This document shows positions 1-6,499 of a stretch of 23,682 nt of DNA, in pieces (positions within the stretch are counted from its first letter, which is position 1; each line of letters begins with the position of its first letter). The notes beneath the pieces are model-generated. The model had not been told where the DNA came from. It did no database searches and saw only the letters and a program-made list of their open reading frames with translations. The DNA is from CAZSXS01 sp964611385 (GTDB taxonomy: Bacteria; Bacillota; Clostridia; Lachnospirales; CAYPQA01). Position numbers and translations under genes: made by a program. Location: the NCBI GenBank assembly GCA_964611385.1, contig CAZSXS010000058.1:1-23682 (forward strand), in the 5' to 3' direction.

Positions 1-179
1 AATTTTTAGCATTATATCATTTTGTTTTTATTTTGCCAAGAGTTTATTTTTTGTTAAGGTTTTACAGCGGTTAATGATAAAAGTATTACCAGCATTCAGA
101 TTCATCAAACCTTTCACTCATGAAAAAATTAAGCAAATAAACAAGCGACAAATGCCACAAATCCATGAAGAAAGTTGAA

Positions 180-197
180 TTATTTCCCGGGAAATAA
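180..197. repeat. Perfect 18-bp palindrome, dispersed motif copy A
   Basis: TTATTTCCCGGGAAATAA is fully self-complementary. The 19-base context 178-196 (AATTATTTCCCGGGAAATA) recurs with one change at 22134-22152, where it forms one arm of a longer palindrome. This suggests a dispersed repeat rather than a local operator. Confidence 0.6.
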
Positions 198-250
198 ATA
201 AAGTAGTGAATGAAAAGGAAAAGAGAAAGACCTTGCCCCCTCCCTTCCTC

Positions 251-425
251 TTCAAAAAAGCCGGACATGGGGGTAAACTGAGGTGTAGGGTGGGTAGCGA
301 GGGCACAGGCCGAGGTTGAGACCTAACTTTGGCTTGAGATGATGCTCTCATTGGAGTCGTGGCTTAGGTTGCGTCTGAAGTCGGCGCTGGGTTGTGGCTT
401 AGCCCCTAAGTCCGGCTTTTTTGAA
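251..425. repeat. Inverted repeat pair, 16-base arms
   Basis: TTCAAAAAAGCCGGAC at 251-266 is exactly inverted at 410-425 (GTCCGGCTTTTTTGAA). Beyond the arms the pairing continues loosely through pyrimidine-rich (about 235-250) and purine-rich (about 426-441) tracts. The core TTCAAAAAAGCCGG also occurs at 21991-22004, behind the UroD-like gene. The 143 bases between the arms are G/T-rich with no recognisable gene. Confidence 0.65.
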
Positions 426-445
426 AAGGGGAGGAAGGGGGTTTG

Positions 446-504
446 GGGGAAGGAGGGGAAAAACTTTTTTCGCCGTTTGAAAAAAGTTTTTCTCCTCCTT
501 CCCC
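446..504. repeat. Long hairpin, 25-bp arms, 9-base loop
   Basis: Arms 446-470 and 480-504 are complementary at 24 of 25 positions, around the loop CGCCGTTTG. The left arm is purine-rich, GGGGAAGGAGGGG then AAAAAC and a T run. No typical terminator layout applies, because the bases after the right arm are CAAAGGTC rather than a T tract. It may be a repeat-derived hairpin or an RNA structure from an upstream transcript. Confidence 0.7.
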
Positions 505-548
505 AAAGGTCTTCCCTCTTCCCCCCTTAGACAAGGTACGGTTTGAGC

Positions 549-577
549 TTGCGAATAATAGAATATATTGTTATACT
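549..577 (+). promoter_or_regulatory. Sigma-A promoter for glmM
   Basis: TTGCGA at 549-554, a 17-base spacer, and TATACT at 572-577 preceded by TGT (extended -10). The predicted start is near 584, giving a leader of about 80 bases. Confidence 0.6.
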
Positions 578-664
578 GCCAAATAGAGGGATTTTGAAAA
601 TTGCTTGTGAAATTTTTGGTTTGATTTTTGAAAGACCCGTAAATTTGCCTTAGGAGGGTTTCAT

Positions 665-2002
665 TTGGGAAAATATTTTGGAACGGACGGCGTTAGAGGC
701 GAAGCCAATCATGGGCTTATGCCTGACTTTGCCTTTAAAATGGGATTGGCGGGTGCGCATGTCTTGACGGATGGCCACTCCCCGAAAATTATGATTGCCC
801 GTGATACCAGAATTTCCGGCGATATGCTGGAAGCCGCACTGACTGCCGGTATGTGCTCTGCTGGTGCCCTTGTGTATTCTGCTGGGGTCATACCTACCCC
901 CGCTGTGGCCTATCTGGTCAAAAAGTACCAACTGGATGCCGGGGTTGTTATTTCTGCTTCTCATAATCCGTTTTCCGATAATGGGATTAAGTTCTTTAAT
1001 AAGGATGGATATAAACTTAGCGATGAACTGGAAAACGAAATCGAAGCCTTGATTGATCAAGACTTGGCGGGCGTCCCCTTGGCCTCTGGGGAAAAAGTTG
1101 GCTATAAGTGTGAGTGCCCTGATGCGTTAAACGATTATCTTGCCTTTTTAAAGTCTACCCTGCATGGTGACTTTAAGGGTTTGAAGATTGCCTTGGATTG
1201 TGCCAACGGTGCTACTAGCCAGGTGGCTCCTGCTGTGTTTTTTGAGCTGGGAGCGGAGCTTGTGACGATTCAAAATGAGCCGGACGGAATTAATATTAAC
1301 AATAATTGTGGCTCAACGCATATGGATGGACTGGTTGAGCTTGTCAAAAACGGTGATTACGATGTTGCCTTTGCCTTTGATGGAGATGGAGATCGTGTCT
1401 TAGCCGTGGATGAAAACGGTGCGAAGGTCGAGGGCGACGAGATTATGGCCATCCTGGGTTATCACTTTAAGCAGAAGGGTTGCTTGAAGCAGGATACGAT
1501 TGTGGCCACGGTCATGAGTAATTTGGGATTTTTTATTATGGGCAAGGAACAGGGGATCAACATCGTTCAGACGAAGGTCGGCGACCGCTATGTGATAGGA
1601 AATATGCTCCAAAATGGCTATAATCTGGGCGGCGAGCAGTCTGGTCATGTAATTCTTTTGGATTATAATACCACTGGCGACGGGCTTTTGACGGCCTTGC
1701 AGCTGACGAATGTGATTCGGGAAACAGGAAAAAAGCTTTCGGAGTTGAAGCAAATTGTGAAGATCTTGCCTCAGGTTCTGGTAAACGTGAAGGTCAAGCC
1801 GGAGACAAAAGAAGGCTATATTAATAATGAAGGATTTATGCAGGAGCTTCGAAAGTTGGAGGCAAGTATGCAAGGACGGGGCCGGGTTTTGATTCGTCCT
1901 TCAGGTACAGAACCGGTCATTCGGGTCATGCTGGAAGGCGAGGACAAAGACCAGATTCAAAAGGAAGCCGAACGCATGGCGCATCTTTTGAAGGAAATTT
2001 AA
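665..2002 (+). CDS. glmM: Phosphoglucosamine mutase GlmM
   Basis: It converts glucosamine-6-phosphate to glucosamine-1-phosphate on the way to UDP-GlcNAc, the precursor of peptidoglycan, in the cytosol. The 445-residue product has the normal family length. It opens with GKYFGTDGVRG, typical of the family. The active-site loop SASHNP lies at 97-102, with the phosphorylated Ser expected at 99. The metal-binding loop DGDGDR is at 239-244, and the phosphate-binding RPSGTEPVIRVM motif is near the C-terminus. The start is TTG, chosen because AGGAGGG at 652-658 is well spaced before it and the conserved N-terminus begins there. It has its own promoter and appears to be transcribed alone, since ppdK has a separate promoter 8-36 bases after its stop codon. 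Confidence 0.97.
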   Translation: MGKYFGTDGVRGEANHGLMPDFAFKMGLAGAHVLTDGHSPKIMIARDTRISGDMLEAALTAGMCSAGALVYSAGVIPTPAVAYLVKKYQLDAGVVISASHNPFSDNGIKFFNKDGYKLSDELENEIEALIDQDLAGVPLASGEKVGYKCECPDALNDYLAFLKSTLHGDFKGLKIALDCANGATSQVAPAVFFELGAELVTIQNEPDGININNNCGSTHMDGLVELVKNGDYDVAFAFDGDGDRVLAVDENGAKVEGDEIMAILGYHFKQKGCLKQDTIVATVMSNLGFFIMGKEQGINIVQTKVGDRYVIGNMLQNGYNLGGEQSGHVILLDYNTTGDGLLTALQLTNVIRETGKKLSELKQIVKILPQVLVNVKVKPETKEGYINNEGFMQELRKLEASMQGRGRVLIRPSGTEPVIRVMLEGEDKDQIQKEAERMAHLLKEI

Positions 2003-2010
2003 AATACCCC

Positions 2011-2038
2011 TTTTCAAAAAAGCAAATTATGGTATAAT
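2011..2038 (+). promoter_or_regulatory. Sigma-A promoter for ppdK
   Basis: TTTTCA at 2011-2016, a 16-base spacer, then TATAAT at 2033-2038 preceded by TGG (extended -10). A short leader leads to the AGGAGGT site at 2069-2075. Confidence 0.6.
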
Positions 2039-2081
2039 GTCGGAGCAAAAGTATTAAAAAATTTACACAGGAGGTAATTTA

Positions 2082-4703
2082 ATGCCTAAGTACGTTTATA
2101 TGTTTTCCGAAGGCGACGGTTCTATGAAGAGCTTGCTGGGCGGCAAGGGCTGCAACCTGGCTCAAATGACCATTCTTGGCCTGCCTATTCCTCAAGGCTT
2201 CACCGTAACCACAGAGGCCTGTACCCTTTATAATTCATCCGGAAAGGTGCTTTCCGATGAGATCAAGACTCAGGTCAACGATTGCATGGCTGAGCTGGAA
2301 AAAATCACTGGCAAGAAATTCGGTGACAATCAAAATCCACTCTTGGTTTCTGTGCGCTCTGGTGCTCGTGCTTCCATGCCGGGTATGATGGACACCGTTT
2401 TGAACCTTGGCTTGAATGATGTTGCTGTGGAGGCTCTTGCCAACAACACCGGCAATCCCCGCTTTGCTTATGACTGCTACAGACGCTTTATTATGATGTT
2501 CTCAGACGTGGTTATTGGCGTTTCCAAGCATAAATTCGACAAGGTACTTGACGAGTACAAAGAGAGCAAGCAGTACAAGAACGACCTTGACTTAACGGTA
2601 GAGGACTTGAAGCTGATCTGTAATAACTTCAAGAAAATCTACAAGGATGACCAAGGAAAGGATTTCCCCGCAGATGCAAAAGAACAGCTTTACGAAGCTA
2701 TTTGCGCTGTATTCCGTTCTTGGGACAATCCCAGAGCCTTCGTTTACAGAAGAATGCATGACATTCCTTATGAATGGGGCACAGCCGTTAACGTTCAGTC
2801 AATGGTATTCGGAAACATGGGCGATGATTCAGGAACAGGCGTTGTGTTCTCCAGAAACGCTGCTACTGGCGAAAACGCTATTTATGGCGAGTACATGATG
2901 AATGCACAAGGCGAAGACGTAGTAGCTGGCGTTCGCACACCAAAGCCTTTTGCTGAACTTGAAAAGGAAAATCCTGCGATTTACAAAGAATTTGTAGACT
3001 TCTCCACGAAGCTGGAAAAATACTACAAAGACATGCAGGATATGGAAATCACCATTGAAAAAGGCAAGCTTTACTTCCTGCAAACTCGTAACGGTAAGCG
3101 TACAGCGCAAGCCGCTTTACAAATTGCTGTTGACATGGTAAATGAAGGTCTGATCACAGAAGAAGAGGCGATCATGAAAGTAGATGCCAAGCAACTTGAC
3201 CAGCTCCTTCACCCACAATTTGACCCCACAGCGCTTAAGAATGCAAAGCCGATCGGCAAGGCTCTTCCAGCTTCTCCTGGTGCAGCTGCCGGTAAGATTT
3301 ACTTCAACGCTGAGGATGCAGAAGCAGCCGCTGAAAAAGGCGAAAGAGTAATCTTGGTTCGTCTGGAGACCTCTCCTGAAGATATCGTAGGTATGGCTGT
3401 TTCTCAAGGCGTTCTGACTGTTCGTGGTGGTATGACCTCTCACGCTGCCGTTGTGGCTCGTGGTATGGGACGCTGCTGCGTATCCGGTTGTGAAGCGATT
3501 AAGATGTATGAAGAGGAAAAGTATTTCACCTTAGATGGTAAGAAGTACTGCGAAGGCGACTTCATTTCTCTGGATGGTACCACAGGTAACATTTATGGCG
3601 AAGACATCAAGACCGTTGAGGCTGAGATTTCTGGTAACTTTGCTACCTTCATGGCTTGGGCTGACAAGTTCAGAACCCTTAAAGTTAGAACCAACGCTGA
3701 CACCCCTAAGGATGCCAAGATTGCTGTTGAGTTCGGCGCTGAGGGTATCGGCTTGACCCGTACTGAGCACATGTTCTTCGAAGAGGAAAGAATTCCTAAG
3801 ATGCGTAAGATGATTCTTTCCGATACCGTGGAAGAAAGAATCGCTGCTCTGAACGAGCTTCTGCCCTTCCAAAAGGCTGACTTTGTCGGCATTTACGAGG
3901 CAATGCAAGACAGACCTGTTACCATCCGTCTCTTAGACCCTCCTCTGCATGAGTTCCTGCCCAAGACCGACGCAGACTTTGAAATTCTGGCTAAGTCCAT
4001 GAACAAGCCTGTTGAGGAACTGAAAGTGAAGGCAGAAGCACTGCACGAGTTGAACCCCATGATGGGACACCGTGGCTGCCGTTTGGCTGTTTCCTACCCG
4101 GAGATTGCCGAAATGCAAACCCGCGCCATCATTGAAGCTGCTATCCAGGTGAAAAATGACAAGGGCTACAACATTGTACCTGAAATCATGATTCCGCTGG
4201 TAGGCGAAATTAAGGAATTAAGATATGTAAAGGATATCATCGACCGCACCGCCAAGGAACTGATCGACAAGGCTGGAATCAGTCTTGAGTACCATGTTGG
4301 TACCATGATCGAAATTCCAAGAGCGGCTTTGACAGCAGATGACATTGCCAAGGATGCTGAATTCTTCTCCTTCGGCACCAACGACTTAACCCAGATGACT
4401 TACGGTTTATCCAGAGATGATGCCGGTAAGATCTTGAAGGACTACATCGACAAGAACATCTACGAAGGCGACCCCACCTCCAAGCTTGACCAAGTTGGCG
4501 TTGGCGCTCTGATGAAGATTGCCGTTGAAAAGGGTAAACAAACCCGTCCGAACATCAAACTTGGTATCTGTGGCGAGCATGGCGGCGACCCATCCAGTAT
4601 CGACTTCTGCCACAGAATCGGTCTGAACTATGTTTCTTGCTCACCTTTCCGTGTACCCATCGCAAGACTGGCAGCAGCTCAGGCGGCTGTTTCAAATAAG
4701 TAA
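2082..4703 (+). CDS. ppdK: Pyruvate, phosphate dikinase
   Basis: It interconverts pyruvate + ATP + Pi and PEP + AMP + PPi. In anaerobes it serves gluconeogenesis or PPi-linked glycolysis. The 873 residues match bacterial PPDK length. The N-terminal ATP-grasp domain carries VSVRSGARASMPGMMDTVLN near residue 90. The swivelling phospho-His domain has GGMTSHAAVVARGMG, with the catalytic His at 454 and the family's regulatory Thr at 452. The C-terminal TIM-barrel binds PEP and ends with GICGEHGGDP, in which Cys 830 matches the catalytic Cys of the family. ATG follows AGGAGGT by 6 bases. The PPDK-specific N-terminus and the RSGA/TSHA motifs rule out PEP synthase. A two-way terminator closes the gene. 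No PPDK regulatory protein gene is seen nearby. Confidence 0.98.
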   Translation: MPKYVYMFSEGDGSMKSLLGGKGCNLAQMTILGLPIPQGFTVTTEACTLYNSSGKVLSDEIKTQVNDCMAELEKITGKKFGDNQNPLLVSVRSGARASMPGMMDTVLNLGLNDVAVEALANNTGNPRFAYDCYRRFIMMFSDVVIGVSKHKFDKVLDEYKESKQYKNDLDLTVEDLKLICNNFKKIYKDDQGKDFPADAKEQLYEAICAVFRSWDNPRAFVYRRMHDIPYEWGTAVNVQSMVFGNMGDDSGTGVVFSRNAATGENAIYGEYMMNAQGEDVVAGVRTPKPFAELEKENPAIYKEFVDFSTKLEKYYKDMQDMEITIEKGKLYFLQTRNGKRTAQAALQIAVDMVNEGLITEEEAIMKVDAKQLDQLLHPQFDPTALKNAKPIGKALPASPGAAAGKIYFNAEDAEAAAEKGERVILVRLETSPEDIVGMAVSQGVLTVRGGMTSHAAVVARGMGRCCVSGCEAIKMYEEEKYFTLDGKKYCEGDFISLDGTTGNIYGEDIKTVEAEISGNFATFMAWADKFRTLKVRTNADTPKDAKIAVEFGAEGIGLTRTEHMFFEEERIPKMRKMILSDTVEERIAALNELLPFQKADFVGIYEAMQDRPVTIRLLDPPLHEFLPKTDADFEILAKSMNKPVEELKVKAEALHELNPMMGHRGCRLAVSYPEIAEMQTRAIIEAAIQVKNDKGYNIVPEIMIPLVGEIKELRYVKDIIDRTAKELIDKAGISLEYHVGTMIEIPRAALTADDIAKDAEFFSFGTNDLTQMTYGLSRDDAGKILKDYIDKNIYEGDPTSKLDQVGVGALMKIAVEKGKQTRPNIKLGICGEHGGDPSSIDFCHRIGLNYVSCSPFRVPIARLAAAQAAVSNK

Positions 4704-4749
4704 TGTAATTGGTAATTAGTAATTGGTGAAGTTTTAACTTCTGTTCGTA

Positions 4750-4795
4750 AAAAAGCCCTGTGGCTGCTTGATTTAAGCAGTCACAGGGCTTTTTT
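4750..4795. terminator. Two-way terminator between ppdK and the YcxB-like gene
   Basis: Arms 4750-4769 (AAAAAGCCCTGTGGCTGCTT) and 4775-4794 pair at all but one G-T position. T runs on both strands let it end ppdK from the left and the minus-strand gene from the right. Confidence 0.9.
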
Positions 4796-4840
4796 ACCGC
4801 CAAGATTTAACGTGGCGGCTGTACCTAGAGAAAAAATGAC

Positions 4841-5431
4841 TTATGAAAGCCGAGCAATGAACAGAATCAAAAGTATGCACACAAATCCAATTAAATAAAT
4901 TTTAACCAAATTAGGTACTACACTTTTTTCCTTATACACTTTCAGGTTACTGAGATGCGAGCGGATGAGGTTGATTTTGTTATCATCATTTTCAATCGCT
5001 TTTTTGGGTATGTAATAAGCATGAATATTAGAAATGTAAATCAAAAAGCCTTGTGCATTTTCGCTATAAGCATAAATGTCTTTCCATGTTAATTGAGCGC
5101 TTTCTGTTTCCGAAAAGCGTTCTAGTCCGGTGGGTTTTATAATAAAAGTTTGTTCGCACTGTAAAAGCTTATTACTGTTATATTGCTGTGTCCATACTTT
5201 CTTCATTTTTATCGGAATAAGTACCCAGAGACCAATTAATACTAGAACAATAAAAAAAATAGACAGGCTTAAGCTGCTGCTTGTCCTATCAATGCTTCTA
5301 AATAAAGAAGCAAATACTATAAATAGTGCAAGTATCAAGGTTAATTTTGATTTCTTAATGAAGTTCTTTTGTAAAGAGATATAATCATCAACAGATAGAA
5401 CCACTTTTATTGTTACACATTCCTCACTCAT
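4841..5431 (-). CDS. YcxB-like membrane protein
   Basis: This is a 196-residue membrane protein of unknown function. A short N-terminal cytoplasmic segment is followed by two hydrophobic spans at about 29-46 and 55-75. A soluble beta-rich domain (about 90-150) contains FIIKPTGLERFSETESAQLTW and ends with YYIPKKAIEND, which matches the pattern of YcxB-like domains (a C-terminal domain with a conserved Trp and an iPkraf-type motif). A third span at about 176-193 lies at the C-terminus, which is less usual for the family. ATG is preceded by GGAGGAG. It stands alone, with its own promoter and the shared terminator at 4750-4795. Family assignment is from remembered motif patterns, so it is moderately sure; no molecular role can be given. 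Confidence 0.7.
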   Translation of the reverse strand: MSEECVTIKVVLSVDDYISLQKNFIKKSKLTLILALFIVFASLFRSIDRTSSSLSLSIFFIVLVLIGLWVLIPIKMKKVWTQQYNSNKLLQCEQTFIIKPTGLERFSETESAQLTWKDIYAYSENAQGFLIYISNIHAYYIPKKAIENDDNKINLIRSHLSNLKVYKEKSVVPNLVKIYLIGFVCILLILFIARLS

Positions 5432-5487
5432 AAGTCACCTACTCCTCCAATAAATAAATAGTGCTAAAAAACATAATATTTTTTAAA

Positions 5488-5516
5488 ATAATACTACAAC
5501 ATTTATAAACACGCAA
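5488..5516 (-). promoter_or_regulatory. Sigma-A promoter for the YcxB-like gene
   Basis: On the minus strand TTGCGT (5516-5511), a 17-base spacer, then TATTAT (5493-5488). The start would fall near 5481, some 50 bases before the ATG. Confidence 0.5.
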
Positions 5517-5598
5517 TTACTTTTTGAATAAAATAGTTAATATACGAAACGGGGTTGCTGTAAGCACCAGTAGTTTGAGATTATTAACCCTTACAGTT

Positions 5599-5700
5599 AT
5601 ACTCAGTCACGTTCAGCTTTGCAAAGCCGCCGCCCAAAACAATAGAATTGATCTGGGTTGAATGATGGCGGCTTGGTAAATGTTTAACAGACTGAGTATA
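5599..5700 (+). mobile_element. MITE-like element, copy 1
   Basis: A 102-bp unit with terminal inverted repeats TATACTCAGTC / GACTGAGTATA. It shares about 95% of its bases by eye with 17381-17483 (same orientation) and with 16621-16725 (inverted). An inner stem AAGCCGCC / GGCGGCTT and a central CAAT-AGA-ATTG hairpin make the whole unit foldable. It encodes no protein. Ends in TA fit the TA target duplication of IS630/Tc1-mariner elements, but that link is inference. It lies just upstream of the broken AraC gene. Confidence 0.8.
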
Positions 5701-5789
5701 GGTGCAAAAAACTGCAAGAAATGATAAGCTATATATATTCGGCAAAGAGTTTCATATATACTTGCCTTATACAAAAAGGAGGTGATACT

Positions 5790-5951
5790 TTGAACAACCT
5801 ACAATTGATAGAGTCTGTTTTGAATTACATAGACGAGCATTTGACGGATGAACTCACATTTGAGACCTTGGCGTATAAATTTGGTTATTCGGCATTTCAT
5901 TTTCATAGAATTTTTTCGTCTGTTACGGGGCAGACAATAACGGATTTTTGA
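5790..5951 (+). pseudogene. Truncated AraC-family regulator
   Basis: Translation from a TTG at 5790, preceded by AAAGGAGGTGAT at 5777-5788 region, gives 53 residues that match the start of AraC-type DNA-binding domains: IESVLNYIDEHLTDELTFE, then KFGYSAFHFHRIFSSVTGQT and a stop after ITDF. Full AraC domains need about 100 residues with a second helix-turn-helix, which is missing. The stop codon is followed two bases later by the -35 box of the antitoxin RNA, so the gene appears to be broken exactly where the toxin-antitoxin module begins. The upstream in-frame ATG at 5721 has no ribosome binding site and adds a non-conserved extension. The fragment is unlikely to bind DNA as an AraC protein does. 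Confidence 0.8.
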
Positions 5952-5952
5952 T

Positions 5953-5981
5953 TTGACAGAATAGGAATGGTTGCGTATAAT
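5953..5981 (+). promoter_or_regulatory. Consensus sigma-A promoter for the antitoxin RNA
   Basis: TTGACA at 5953-5958, a 17-base spacer, and TATAAT at 5976-5981: a perfect match to the vegetative consensus. Strong constitutive expression is what type I antitoxin RNAs require. No open frame with a ribosome binding site follows it. Confidence 0.85.
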
Positions 5982-5987
5982 ATGAGC

Positions 5988-6099
5988 ATAATAAAAAGAG
6001 GGTGCGTCAACACCCTCTTGCTAGCACAAGCGACTAGGCTTGCAGTTTTTCGAAAAATAACCGCTTACCTTGACAATAAAACAGGGCGGTTATTTTTTT
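5988..6099 (+). ncRNA. Predicted type I antitoxin RNA (RatA-like role)
   Basis: This is an inferred transcript of about 112 bases, from the consensus promoter to the T run at 6093-6099. It begins with a 9-bp hairpin (AAGAGGGTG / CACCCTCTT, 5996-6019) and ends with a terminator whose stem is AAAAATAACCGC / GCGGTTATTTTT. The last ~45 bases are complementary to the 3' end of the toxin mRNA on the other strand, including its stop codon. This tail-to-tail arrangement is the one known for txpA/ratA in Bacillus subtilis, where the antisense RNA pairs with the toxin mRNA 3' end and prompts its decay. Boundaries are predicted, not measured. The 62-codon open frame here lacks a ribosome binding site and is not considered coding. 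Confidence 0.7.
6053..6097. terminator. Shared two-way terminator of the toxin-antitoxin module
   Basis: Arms 6053-6064 and 6086-6097 pair over 12 bases. A T run follows on the plus strand (6093-6099), and on the minus strand the A run at 6053-6057 gives the T run for the toxin mRNA. Its core AAAATAACCGCCC also recurs in the terminator at 9296-9340. Confidence 0.8.
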
Positions 6100-6176
6100 G
6101 TGTTTTTGTCATTCATTATAGCAATGATAAGCAACCCGAAGGTCAGCATTAACATTAAAGCTTCAAATGTAGACAT
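6090..6176 (-). CDS. Type I toxin, small holin-like peptide (TxpA/Hol-Tox type)
   Basis: A 28-residue peptide that begins MSTFEALMLMLTFGLLIIAI and ends with a polar, Lys-rich tail (MNDKNTKK). The MSTxEALxLM start followed by an FG-containing single membrane span and a charged tail is the signature of the small Firmicutes toxins related to TxpA, BsrG and the holin-like toxin family, which insert in the membrane. AAAGGCGGTGAT lies 5 bases before the ATG. The gene is too short for normal ORF callers. A convergent RNA with a consensus promoter overlaps its 3' end, as expected for a type I antitoxin. The span (about residues 5-21) is short for the family. It is flanked by a broken AraC gene, fitting an inserted accessory module. 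Toxicity is inferred. Confidence 0.8.
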   Translation of the reverse strand: MSTFEALMLMLTFGLLIIAIMNDKNTKK

Positions 6177-6262
6177 GGCATCACCGCCTTTCAGCTGGAT
6201 TGATTGAATCAATCACCACCTTCCGGGGCTAAGCCTAACTGTCCTTATGCTTGTGCAGACGT

Positions 6263-6268
6263 ATTATA
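6263..6268 (-). promoter_or_regulatory. Extended -10 promoter of the toxin gene
   Basis: On the minus strand TGTTATAAT gives an extended -10 with the hexamer at 6268-6263; only a weak -35 (TTGCTT) is present. The start near 6256 leaves an 80-base leader. Inside this leader a 17-base palindrome GATTGATTGAATCAATC (6198-6214) and a second purine-rich AAGGTGGTGAT could fold near the true ribosome binding site, as in type I toxin mRNAs with masked translation starts. Confidence 0.55.
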
Positions 6269-6303
6269 ACAGATGCTGTCAAAAAAGCAAAAGCATTTTT
6301 TGT

Positions 6304-6332
6304 TTGACAACACTTTTTTTGGATGGTATAAT
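6304..6332 (+). promoter_or_regulatory. Consensus sigma-A promoter of the ABC-2 operon leader
   Basis: TTGACA at 6304-6309, a 17-base spacer, TATAAT at 6327-6332 with TGG just before (extended -10). One of the strongest promoters in the window; predicted start near 6339. Confidence 0.85.
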
Positions 6333-6338
6333 CCCAAA

Positions 6339-6499
6339 ACAATTTGAGAGTGTGTATAAGGTTTAACCGAGCTGCACAGCCCTTCAAGGTACACTGACGA
6401 AATCCTCGTTAAGGAGTCTCATCGACTTCTTTTTGCGGGGATTTTTTTATGTTCTTTTAGGAAACTCTTAAAGAGTTACAATACAGAAAGGAGATTATC
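6339..6499 (+). promoter_or_regulatory. Structured leader with internal terminator before the ABC operon
   Basis: The 160-base leader contains a stem AAATCCTCG (6400-6408) / CGGGGATTT (6436-6444) that runs into seven Ts (6442-6448), which is a good intrinsic terminator. The left arm can instead form a smaller hairpin TCCT-CGTTA-AGGA (6402-6414), so a switch between read-through and stop is possible. A 15-base palindrome AACTCTTAAAGAGTT (6463-6477) sits just before the AAAGGAG site of the first gene. I do not recognise a known riboswitch class. It may be an attenuator, or the terminator of a ~110-base small RNA. Confidence 0.55.

Larger units (their letters stand above)
1..548. other. Long non-coding region upstream of glmM
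   Basis: I see no gene I can support here. The first 230 bases are AT-rich. From about 230 to 530 the composition changes sharply to G-rich and purine/pyrimidine-skewed runs, with several inverted repeats listed separately. The open frames in this stretch have no ribosome binding site and translate into low-complexity Ser/Pro/Phe/Lys-rich strings caused by the base skew, so I treat them as spurious. The region ends just before the glmM promoter. Confidence 0.7.

Noticed and set aside
118..530. Open frames on both strands in the glmM leader
   Set aside because: No ribosome binding site, low-complexity products, and the frames follow the purine/pyrimidine skew and the hairpin arms.
4704..4735. 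Repeated TAATTGGT behind ppdK as an attachment site
   Set aside because: Simple AT-rich direct repeats with no integrase gene or matching site elsewhere in the window.
5967..6152. 62-codon plus-strand frame over the antitoxin RNA
   Set aside because: It starts inside the promoter, has no ribosome binding site, and lies antisense to the better supported toxin gene.
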